From contig JAEMBT020000008.1 of the NCBI GenBank assembly GCA_018873245.2, forward strand, positions 15,562,090 through 15,626,089: a stretch of 64,000 nt of DNA, read 5' to 3'. The notes below the pieces were generated by a model. The model was not told the origin of the DNA. It searched no databases and saw only the letters and a list, made by a program, of their open reading frames with translations. Positions 40,242-50,921 of this stretch are shown in pieces (the stretch's first letter is position 1; every line of letters begins with the position of its first letter). Source of the DNA: Archegozetes longisetosus (Eukaryota > Arthropoda > Arachnida > Sarcoptiformes > Trhypochthoniidae). Both the position numbers and the translations under genes were made by a program.

Positions 40242-41168
40242 CTTTTTGACAAAGATTTCAATCAATACTCAAATACTATTAATCAAAATAGTGAAAATTT
40301 ACGATTTATTAGTATTCAATTTAATCAATTAATTAATATGAGAAAATCAGTCGCAATAACTGCTGTCAAACCTTATGATGAGAAAAATGAGCGCCGATCG
40401 CAATAGAGGTATGAAATCACAAATTATTTATTGTTCAATAGATTTCGACACAACGCGTGTTATAATAGGGACCTCTTACAGTAATAGTACTATTTCAATG
40501 AAAATGAGCAGAGATTGAGATTAACAATAGTTTTGACGTGGTTCGTTAATGTAATACGTCGTTTTAATTTTCGGTAAGTTTACCTAGTTCCTATTGTCAG
40601 CATTCATTTTTATGCAAATTATCTTTAATTTCACTGCGTTTCTAAAAATCAGAACTGAGTCTAATTTTTCAAAACAATTTCAATTTTAATCAAAATGATT
40701 GAATTATTAGAAAATAACTACGTACTTATTCCTGTTATTATTTTTATGAATTGCATAATAAGATTACATATAAAAAATACAATTTAATCTCTTATAGCTT
40801 TATAAATATACTGATATATGCTATTAATTGAGATGTCAAATAGTACTAATACTACATTTCAATTACATCGTTTTGTCCCACAATTAAAGTAATAGTATTT
40901 TAGTGTTAAAAAAGGACAAAGAATAACGAAAATTCTTGAACTCTAGGTCGAACACTATTTCTAACGAATATACCCATAGAATAAAATTCATGATACACTT
41001 AGCCTTATTTTAACACGAAATATTTGATAGAATGATAATAAGAAAAAGTATTGAAAATAGTAAACAAAACTGAAGATGAAATGATTTAATTGAGAGATTA
41101 GTTTTAAAAATATGCTTCAATTCAATTTGACCAAAATATTTGAATGATTTAGAAGAAAACTGCAATAA
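40242..41168. promoter_or_regulatory. SUMO/PIAS-like divergent intergenic region
   Basis: 927 bases separate the two divergent start codons. It is AT-rich and has no obvious TATA box for either gene, so it may serve as a shared bidirectional promoter. Nothing coding is seen. Confidence 0.5.
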
Positions 41169-44100
41169 ATGGATGACGACTTGCCCGATGATCTCACAGT
41201 GAAAGTATTGATACTTTAATTTATTTTAAACTGATCTTCCAATTATCAATTAAAGATGTTAATTGTTTAATTTATTTTTTAAGGAATTATTAGAAACTTA
41301 TTTTCGTGTCGAAGACTTACAGAAAGTGCTGAAAGCGTTTGATCTGCCTTTCTCTGGAAGAAAATCAGAACTGCTCGAAAGAGTTTTGTCGCTCATTAAT
41401 CACAGACAATACGAGTTGGAATTCATCGATAAAGTCAAACGAAAAATAACTCAAACTTATCGTCAAAGAGTTCAACCAGAATTGGATCGGGAAATGCCTC
41501 GAGCCAATAGCAGGCATGACTGGCAGACAAATAGAAGATCTGTTAATAGACACGAGTCTCGTAAATCTGAAGCCAATAAACAGACTGTTAAGAGAAGATA
41601 TGAAGACGACTATAGCTATGACGAGAGTAGTGATAGTGATGACAACAGTTCTGAGGCTAGCAGTGATTCCAGTTTCAATCCAGATAGTTATAGAAGTAAA
41701 TCACTGATCAATAGGAAGAAAAAGCGTATTATCACTTCTAGTAGTGATGAAAGCGATAAGAGTGACGATAGAGAGAGTGATAAAGATTTTGAGTCAAATT
41801 CTGTTAAGTCTAATAATAAGAGACAAAATAATGTGATTGAAAGTAGTGTGAAGAATAAGAGCAAGAAATCCACTGAGAAAAAAACTAAATCGAAAGCTAG
41901 AAACAAGAAACAGAAGAGTAAAAGAATTGTTTACGATTCAAGTAGTAGTGATTGGTCGCAGGATTCGGAACAAATTGATTCGAGTGATAGCGATGTTGTC
42001 CATAGAGTCAGAAAAACTGTTAAGAAGAACTTTCTTAATGTCAATTTGTCGAGTGATAGTGAGGATAGTGATAGTAATAATGAAATCAATAATAATACTG
42101 ATACTAATATTGCTGATAACAATATGAACAATACGAACGATGATGAATCTGATGATGAAATAGAATTTTTAGGCGAATTTAAGTCAAATTCATCCACTAA
42201 TCGCATAAATGGTTTGAGGGTCAAATCTTATTCAGAATCGCATTCACTTTTCAAAGGTTTGTCTTAATTCTTTCATACATTACTTAATTGAAATCAGTTT
42301 TATGTCCAACAGACAGTTCGAGTTCTAATACGGAAAGTTCTGTAGAAATGGATTGTGATGACCAAAATGAAATTTCGAATCTATTCACTGAGTGTGATGG
42401 AAATGATCCTTCACTAGTCATCGATAATTCCTCATTAAATAAATGTTGTGATTCCAATAGTGATAAGGCAACAGAAGCTAATGCAATTCCATTAAACACA
42501 GAAAATACTAGCATCCAGTCTTCAGTTTCAACACCGACTCATTCATCGATTAAACCTGAAGTAAAACACATCTTAAGGTCAATTCAATCATTGAATTTAA
42601 CGAATTGTATTTGTTTTAGATGCCAAGCCAAACTTTTGAACAAATGCCTTCAAACAGTGCTTCGACTTCCCCAAAAATTATGTTTATAAAAACCCCTCAA
42701 ATAAAAGCAGCTCCAAAACAGAATATTCCGAAATTGCCGAATAAAATGCCAGATAAATCGGTGGATGAGTTGCCCGAATATATCAAACTACCAGTGATTG
42801 ATCCAAATTTAACACTCTCAATAAGTAAATAAGTTATTATTTGATCATATTGTTACATATTAGAACAGCTATATTTAACTTTTATTCATTTATATCTAGT
42901 TAAGAAGCGAATAAACTTCGATAACACTGAGAGTTCTGAAATTGAAGCGATTGATCAAATCTATAAATTATCACTCATTTGTCCTGTAATTATATTTTTG
43001 ATGAATCATTCTTGTAGATGGTCCATAACTAAAACAGTTTGCCTTCAATTAATAGATAACGAATAAACGAGTTTCAATACCTGCTCGTTCTAATCAATGC
43101 CAACACATCGAATGTTTCGACATCCATGCATTCATGTCATTAAATAGTAATAAGAAGTTAGATGAGTGGCGATGTCCCAAATGCAAACAACCGGCGAAAC
43201 TTAAAGCTAACGAAAGCAATATTATCATCGATGGGTCTGCAATAAAATGACTTGTAATTGAATTAAATTGAATTTTAGATTTAATTTACAGTCTGGTAAA
43301 ACAAATTCTGTCAACAACTGAACCCACGTGTGAAGCCGTCATTTTCAACAGTAATGCCATTTGGAGTCCAGATATTAAAAATCCTGACAATTGTAGATAA
43401 GATATGAATTTTTATTCAATTTTGGTTTTATTAATTCTGTTCTATTTCTTTAGTCTCAAATAAAGCAAACTCAAATGATATAATATTATTAGACAATACA
43501 TTAGAAGATATAATAGAATTGGATGACGACGAAGACCTGAGTCTTGATCCGGAAACACAAAATACTAAATCAATTAGTTCAGAGATAGAAAATGCCAAAT
43601 CCTACGCTAATTCGGTTTCTAATCTAATTGAAAGTAATTCTAATAAAGAGAAAACAGATTCACTTGCCACAGCTGTTCAGCAAAGTCAACAAAAATCTGT
43701 GCCACCAAAAGAAACATCTATTATTGACCGATCGAATCCACAAATTGAACGAATCGCTCGATTTTTATCGACTGTAGAACAAGAGATCTCAAGACTTGCT
43801 CAGAATCCCACAATCAACACAGAATTGAATGTACAAACACAACAGCAGAGACAACAAATACAAGTTTCAATTCCATCAGCACATGAATCTAGGCCCCAAT
43901 TCCAAGAACACCAGCCAATAGCGCAACAAAGCGTACCATCACAACAACAAGTGACTTCACTGCCAAACACTTGCATTTCAAACAATAGTTTGAATGAACA
44001 GTCATTACCACATAGTTCTACGCCTTATCTAGGCAGTCAACAAATCGTCATCAATAGACCAACACAACAAACGTACTTAACAAACGGTTCGAATCAGAAT

Positions 44101-44712
44101 CAAGTGACTAGCAATTCGAGTTCATCGACACAATCGTTGAATTCTTACTCTTCAGATCACATTAAGTTCGAATTGGATTCATCAGGCAACATATGTGGCA
44201 CGTGTACATGTCAAATATGTAACGAACAGATAGTTGTGAGCCACCAAAACATTGAGAGCCATGTAAATAGCGAAAGGCATAAGAGTTTGAAGCAGAATTA
44301 CAACAAGATTCAAAGCAGTACTGTCAGTACGACAAATCGGTTGATGTCATCATTCGGACAGCAAAGACCTCAAACTCATATGAATGCACAACAAATGCAA
44401 ACCAATTACTCTTATTACAATCAGCATTCGACTAATAATGCATTTCAAACACAATATCCAATGCCACCGAATTATGTGTCACAACGACATTACCAACAAA
44501 GCCATCAGAACTATTTTCCACAACAATATCCACAATATTATCCTCAAAGGCCTGTCTACCAGTCATCAGTTGTTCGACCAGCACGTCAATCATCAGGTCT
44601 TCCGCCTTCAGCGCACATGACATCTCAAAACTCGACACAATTTTCTTCAATGCCTACTAACTATCGAGACATTGCTCATCACAATCAGTCATATCCATAC
44701 AGTTACTTATGA
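41169..44712 (+). CDS. PIAS-like SUMO E3 ligase, PINIT-less
   Basis: Probable nuclear SUMO E3 ligase. Eight exons: 41169-41204, 41284-42256, 42313-42560, 42620-42824, 42900-42985, 43056-43234, 43292-43392 and 43454-44712; 1028 residues, all junctions in phase. The SAP domain (about residues 13-60) has the SGRKSELLERVL core. Residues 80-420 are Ser/Asp/Lys-rich and look disordered. The SP-RING (about 510-605) has zinc ligands C531, H533, C556 and C559, W554 of the WxCP motif, and the PIAS-type C-terminal extension ending near IWSP. Two SUMO-interacting motifs follow (IILLD at 619-623; IIELDDDED at 629-637). Then come a Q-rich region and a matrin-type C2H2 finger (C862, C865, H879, H885). PIAS proteins normally carry a PINIT domain just before the SP-RING; here only a short stretch at exon 4 resembles its start. 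The first ATG is used. An alternative exon 3 acceptor at 42298 would add five codons. Confidence 0.88.
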
Positions 44713-45533
44713 TTTTGTGCTCATTTCAAATTCCAAACATTAACTCAACTATTAATGACATTTAACTGAATTCTATGAAAATTGGTCAAATAATGTCTAA
44801 TCATGAGACATTTTAGAGTATATTATCAAATAAGTAATTATAAAGTGCCTGAGAAAGTATTTTTTAAGATATATGTTCCGTTTTTGTATTTCAAGTTAAG
44901 TCTTAAATGTCAGAATAAACTCATTTATTGTGTTGTATGTCGTTTTATGTATTTAGAAATGTTTTAAATTCGGTTATATTCTAATAATAAATTGAATAAT
45001 TTATACAATTAATCGAATATATTGATGCCTTCCAAATCAGATTTACTTATTGGCTCAAACACTCAGTCATTCAACCAAGAGTTCAATAGACTTACAAAAA
45101 TATTGAACAAAATAGCTGAATGCGTTATAGATTTGATAGCACTCTAACTGATAGATTAGGAAATGAACAACCAAAATGATTCCAATAACTATCACAATCA
45201 ACACTGTATTGTTATAAAAATCACAAAAATAAGAATCTTTTATTCTATCAAATATTTTTATTTTAGAGTAAAGTTTGTGCTTTTATCTGATTAACTTTTT
45301 ACTTTATGTACTTAGACCAGTCAATCAGTCATTAGTTTAATTGATTGAAGTGATTAATCAATTATGTAAATACTAATGCAAAACATGTTCGACATCCGGC
45401 CAAACATCAGTTTAGTTTATACATACTTTTCAATCATATTGAAAGCTTGACTCTTCAAATATTTGCAAACAATTTATCAAAACATATCGATTATATTATG
45501 AAAATCGCCAAATTGAGCTATAAGTCAAAGGTT
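44713..45533. other. Intergenic: PIAS-like to nuclear receptor
   Basis: Tail-to-tail spacer of 820 bases with 3' untranslated sequence of the PIAS-like gene. No exon recognised. Confidence 0.6.
44914..44919 (+). terminator. PIAS-like gene polyadenylation signal
   Basis: AATAAA about 200 bases after the stop codon; a second AATAAA lies roughly 70 bases further on. Confidence 0.5.
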
Positions 45534-47783
45534 TCACTTATTCAGATCAAATATTTCCATTAAAAGGCTTCCAATACCGTTTTGTGCTATTTCTGAAGTG
45601 TTCATATCAAAGTAAGCTTTTACATGAATCTCACTGATTGAACGCGTGAACTGCAACTGATCCATCAATTTATAAAACATAGCTTCCGAGACTCCGTCGT
45701 CGTAAATAGTTTCCAAATAGTGTTTCAATAAGTTTATATAAGATTCCTGTTCAGCTCTGCAACAAAATCAATCTTATTTTAGCTATGAAACTGAATTTTT
45801 GATCAATAGATTACCGAATGGCTTCCAAATCTGTCAAATTAGGTCTATTGGGAGTAAAGAGTGCAATTGCAATGAGAAGAGACATCAAGTTATCGTCGAA
45901 TCTCCACTCGGGTTCGAATGAGAGCGCATACTTGCGATGCGCTTCGTATAACTTAGGACTGGCTTGCTTTAAAACTTCCATTTTCAGTGAAAACTTGAAA
46001 TTTCTTTCGAGATCCTGTCACCAATCATGTTTAATAAAATAGAACATCTAATCAAACTCTTATGATAACGTCAACAGGACTCTAGCAATCAAGTGCTTTA
46101 TTGTCAATTGATTCATAGCAATAATTTAAGAATATTGCACAATTCAAAACTAATCGACTTATAATCGAACCTGAACTGACTTTTGACCGAGGGGTTTAGG
46201 TATTGAAACCAATACTTTTAAATATTCAATTCTACAATACTTAATCTTATCCTGATTGTTTTGTGGCACATTTGTACTGGAAACTGATCGAATAAGTGTA
46301 TTTGTCTAGAATACTTTTGATTTAATGATTCCAAATCCAAAAGATTGCAATAGCGAACAGAAATATATTCATCCAATGACTTTGAAATGCAGCTGGGTTA
46401 CAAAACAATCAAAACTAAACGCTTTTGGAATTAACGGATCTCAAAAAATTGATTATAAGTTAACTATAAGTTGAAAGTCCGTTTCAATGCAGCTTGATTA
46501 TAAGTGAGTTAGTTTTGAAGGAATGCCAAGTAATAAAATCATTGCTATAATGAGAATGGATTGAAAATAAAAGACAATTGATTGTAAGTATAAGATATGA
46601 AACTCGTTACCATTGATTCCCAGCACTCTTTTTCAAGATTGATACTCATAATAGACCTGATCATAAGTGTTTCCATACAGCCTCCCTTCACGAGTGCGAT
46701 TTGATCTTCTCGACTTAACTTTTGAAAGCCAGCTAACTTTTTGCACATTTTTATCAACATATAAGTTATTATTTCAGTAATTTTAACCACATCTATAAAC
46801 CGTTCACTTGTTGGCAATTCATGTATAGTTTCTGCTTGCATTAGTTGTACATTTGATGTTAAATGCTTTAGTTTATACCTATCTATTGGACCGAGTTCTT
46901 TTTTCGTATTCTTTGCTCTACACAAAAGTGCGTATTTTGTTGGGTAATAATTACTTTCTCGTATTACTTTAACCTTACTCAACAGTTTAGTGATTGCCTC
47001 GGAATCTGGAGACAACGAGCTTGTGGGATGTTGACTACTTTGGCCTTCTTTATTTGTTTGTTGTTGTGGATTAGACATTTTCACACTTCCGTTAAGATAA
47101 TTTGATGAGAAAAATGGCGGATCTTCCGATCCGTACGAACTCGTATTGACTGACGAACCTACCGGCAGATCAGGGCTGGAAGAACCTCTCGTAGCCATCA
47201 AAGGTGAGGGGCAATTGTCTTCTGATGTAATTGTTTGGATTATAGAATTTTCAATACTTTGGTAAAGATTAGTACTGATGTTCATCATTAGATCGAACTG
47301 TCTCTCGATGTCATCATCTGAAAATGGACCAATTTTTTGTAAGTCCTTTAATTGTTTCTTTTCTATGATCTTTGCTTTTCTGGCGTGTCTCTCCTCTTCG
47401 CTCATAATATATTCTCTTTTCATTCCTGCGTCAAAACATTTTCTCAATCGACACGAAGCACAAAACCGTCTGGAGACTACATCAATAGTACAGTTCCCTT
47501 TAAAATAGCATTTCATGCCCTAAATCAATAGGTTTTTCAGAATATATTTCTATTACTTGCAAGGTAAATCATACATTTTGTATGATTTGATTCATAAATT
47601 ATGATTTAATCTATTGAAAAATCAGCTCAGACTTGCCTTTTCTTTGAAAGCATTACGTCTGAAGAACTCTTTACAAGAGGCACAAGTGATGGCATCAAAA
47701 TTGCAACCTCTTGCTTTGTCACCACAAACTTCGCAAAAATTTCTCGAATCGTTTCTATACGGACTTTCACGCAAACCATTCAT
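45534..47783 (-). CDS. HR96/VDR-like nuclear receptor (NR1J type)
   Basis: Ligand-regulated transcription factor. Exons 47783-47637, 47519-46611, 46014-45815 and 45756-45534 give 492 residues. The DNA-binding domain has zinc ligands C17, C20, C34, C37 and C53, C59, C69, C72, split by intron 1. The T-box-like KREYIMSEEE after it is typical of HR96. The ligand-binding domain carries FQKLSREDQIALVKGG in exon 2, LIAIALFTPNRPNL in exon 3, and helix 12 as SLLMEIFDL at the end of exon 4. HR96 relatives sense lipids and xenobiotics. Intron 1 uses a GC-AG pair (AAG|GCAAGT); the only GT donors nearby give stops. Intron 2 is 596 bp and may hide an 81-base in-frame exon (46251-46171). Stops upstream of the ATG, after a plausible acceptor, suggest a 5' untranslated exon further up. 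Confidence 0.9.
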
Positions 47784-49469
47784 TTTTCAAATGACTTACT
47801 GTTGAAACCACAAACACAATCAAAAATTTGTTTGGTTTATTACCTCTATATATAAGTTACATAAGTTTGTAATTATAAGTGATCAAAAGACAAAGTAAGA
47901 CTAAAATTGTATTAGCTCTGAATCGATAACATATGTTATTCTCTCACAAATTGACGATAATATGGCTTCAGTTGAGCATTGAATCATTAAATTAGACATT
48001 TAACTGAAGCTCATCCAAAACCACCTTCAATTCGATGTACTCTATTGTTATCGCACTTAGTTTGGACTAACGTTTATGTATAGTGATAGCAGTGAAATAT
48101 AAGATATTTGAAATGGCATAATACTATACCTATCTTATCATTATTTGATATCTTCTTTTATTTTGAACTGCACTTAGCCCTAGTATTTATTCGAAGCATT
48201 CATTTATGAGTTACAATTGTTTTAACAAAATATGGTATTCACTATCTTTTTATGTTTCAGATATTTTATAACATAATATCTCTTATATAATTTATACAAT
48301 TGAGCAAATCTAATTCAAGATCAAATACCATCAAATTTGAATGCTTCTTTATTTATTTATTCAATGTTCTATATATACACCCTATAAATCGAGATTTCTC
48401 TTAATCAAAGCTTACTTGCACTTCAAGATCAATCGTATTTTATTAGCTAATGTCACGCTTAATTCTTTTATTGCATGGATCATATAAGAAAATCTATACT
48501 TTTATAAATACAAAATTACCAATTTTATTGATTTATGAATCTTATCTCTCAGTTAAAGGAACATATGAATAAATGAATGATTCATGTATTTTAAATTATA
48601 ATCTATTCTCTATCTTAGTATTTGACTTGGTTTATGTTACACACTCTATAAAAGTACTGTATATGCAAAATATGTTACTTTGAAAACACCAAAGAGTACT
48701 TGAGTGAGTAAATAAGAAAGTGTAAACTGAAAAAATAGTCAGTTCCTTACGGAATTAATAGACATGTTGCATTTACACAGAAACATAAAACTGAATTATT
48801 TAGTGTTTTTATATTGATTTAGAACTACGAGTGTAATACGTTGCAAATAAAAGTATTCAAACTTTTACTATGGCGTGAGAGCAGTTCAAACCTGAACTGT
48901 AATCTAAAAGTAAATAAAATTATAAAAACCAATAATATAATAGTTTGACTGATTGGATATGAATGCTTTTTGCCATAATGCTTAGCTCTATACACTCTTA
49001 TCTCGTACTAGTGATGACAAGTTCCTATGACAAGTATTTCTCTCATTCAATTGTATGTTTCGTCAGCTTTGAATGGCCTGCGCTTTAACGCTTCATTAAT
49101 ATGAATACCTTTACAAATACGAGAATATTGTTTATCACGTTTACAAAGCTATAAATAAATTTAGAAAAAATAAACAATTACTCATTAAAGATATGCGTCC
49201 AATAAAAAATTGTCTGCACTTATGTTTGGTAAACATGAATCATTATCGAACTACAGTCATCAAATTTTGCATCGTTTTCATGCGACCTTAGTTATAAATC
49301 TTACGCTTAAGTAACTTCTACTTTGCCAGCAAATGATCGCAGATAAAGATCACTAAAAATGCTGGTTAAGTCGATACGAGCAACAGATTCAAACTTCAGT
49401 AAATTCCAACGCGTCATCAGCAGCAAAGAGAAACGCATTATATTAGAGTTGAGCTTAGATTTACTTGAA
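47784..49469. other. Intergenic: nuclear receptor upstream region
   Basis: 1.7 kb of AT-rich DNA between two minus-strand genes. It likely holds the receptor's promoter and a 5' untranslated exon, plus the F-box gene's 3' end. No coding exon recognised. Confidence 0.55.
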
Positions 49470-50921
49470 CTAGAGGTATATTTTAAGATTTGGAGGCAAA
49501 ATATATGATTCAACGTCAGTATTAGTTCCAGCGATGTCGAGACTAATTTTATCAAATGGTCTCGAAGCTGCAGTTTCTATTAAGGCATCAACTGTCGCAT
49601 TTGTAATCAGAGTATATTCCAAATTAATATCTTTGAGCTTGCTGCAGAGTTTAATAACACTAACAAAACCGTCACCAACATTGGTTCCATTTAAGTTAAT
49701 GTACTGCAATTGTGTCAATTGAGCAATCGATTCAACACTTACATCACTTATGTTTGGATTCATTTGTGTGTGGAATGAGAGGTGATAGAGATGTGGCCAG
49801 AAACTGTTTATATGAATTAAGGAACGGTCAGTTACGATACCGTTGAACAATTCAAATTTTCGCATCTGAGAACATCCTTGCATTATTCCATAGAGAGCGT
49901 CGTCCAAATATAATATACAAGACTTTGATGATAAGTCTAGGAATAGTTCTCTCAAATCTCTTAGCTCACCGATTAGTGCAATGTCGTCGAGTTCGTCCTG
50001 ACAGAAGACTGATATTTTAGAGCAACGAAGTTTCTGAAGTCGTGGTAATCCCTGGCAAATGATCTGTATCCACCAGCCATCCCAAGTCGAACCACTTAAG
50101 TCTAATGATGTGAGATGTTTGCCTCCCCGGCCTCCTGACAAGGATAAAAGTCCACTATTATCCATAATCCGCACATCTGTACTTATTTCACGAATTTTTT
50201 CAGTAAGAGATCCATAACAGTCACCATTAATGCGTTGGTAATGGCCATATCGACCCCAATCTGTCCAACTCGGAGGATACACTATATTTGAATGCATGGT
50301 GAAATGGCTTAAGTTCGTGCAGTTTTCAAACAAGGCTTTTAAACTCTCTTCAGCGATCGCTAATGAAGAAGAGACAACTCTTATATAATTCAAATTTGGG
50401 TACTTTTCTCCGAGCCTTTTCATTTCTGATACAGTAATGGAAACTTTTCTGAAACCAACCAAATCAATAGCTTCTAAACTTTGATGGCAATTATCACAAA
50501 TAAGTCTAATCGGACTATCAAGTCGTAAGTAATCAATTAATCCAATTTTCTTAAGATTGGGACACTTTTTGATGGCAGCGTTCATGATATCTTCTGCGGC
50601 TTCATCCCATTGCGAGAGCTCGTTACTGCCCAAAACCAAGAGATAATCAAATTTTATAAGTTTTGAGAGCTCTACCAATTCGGTAGATTTGGTATTTAGT
50701 TTTGCATCAGGACAACAAAGTTCAACATCAAAATCATTTCTATCAGAAAAATAGAGACACGTTTGCAATGATAACAAATAGCTAATTAAACCCCTCCAAC
50801 GCGTGCAAACTCTCTCAATCTTAACTTTTTCAGTGAAGTCAAGTAAAGAAAAGATAATTAATAAGACGTCATCATCTAATTCACTGATATTTAATTGCCT
50901 TGTTTTTTCGTTTTCGCACAT
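49470..50921 (-). CDS. F-box/LRR protein, intronless
   Basis: Putative substrate receptor of an SCF (Skp1-Cullin1-F-box) ubiquitin ligase. A single 483-residue frame without introns. The F-box is at about residues 10-55 (LDDDVLLIIFSLLDF, then ERVCTRW). About 400 residues of irregular leucine-rich repeats follow, with units such as LTSLDLSGS, LKDINLEYT and LQYINLNGT. The C-terminus reads NATVDALIETAA...LPPNLKIYL and is clearly homologous to the end of the plus-strand neighbour that starts at 53827, so the two are paralogues. I cannot assign it to a named FBXL. Start at the only ATG upstream of the F-box. The lack of introns, while its paralogue has five, is notable. Confidence 0.9.
   Translation of the reverse strand: MCENEKTRQLNISELDDDVLLIIFSLLDFTEKVKIERVCTRWRGLISYLLSLQTCLYFSDRNDFDVELCCPDAKLNTKSTELVELSKLIKFDYLLVLGSNELSQWDEAAEDIMNAAIKKCPNLKKIGLIDYLRLDSPIRLICDNCHQSLEAIDLVGFRKVSITVSEMKRLGEKYPNLNYIRVVSSSLAIAEESLKALFENCTNLSHFTMHSNIVYPPSWTDWGRYGHYQRINGDCYGSLTEKIREISTDVRIMDNSGLLSLSGGRGGKHLTSLDLSGSTWDGWWIQIICQGLPRLQKLRCSKISVFCQDELDDIALIGELRDLRELFLDLSSKSCILYLDDALYGIMQGCSQMRKFELFNGIVTDRSLIHINSFWPHLYHLSFHTQMNPNISDVSVESIAQLTQLQYINLNGTNVGDGFVSVIKLCSKLKDINLEYTLITNATVDALIETAASRPFDKISLDIAGTNTDVESYILPPNLKIYL

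Noticed and set aside
44384..44620. Open frame within the ligase's last exon, other reading frame
   Set aside because: Shadow of the Q-rich coding sequence (CAA/CAG codons read as N/H-rich in other frames).
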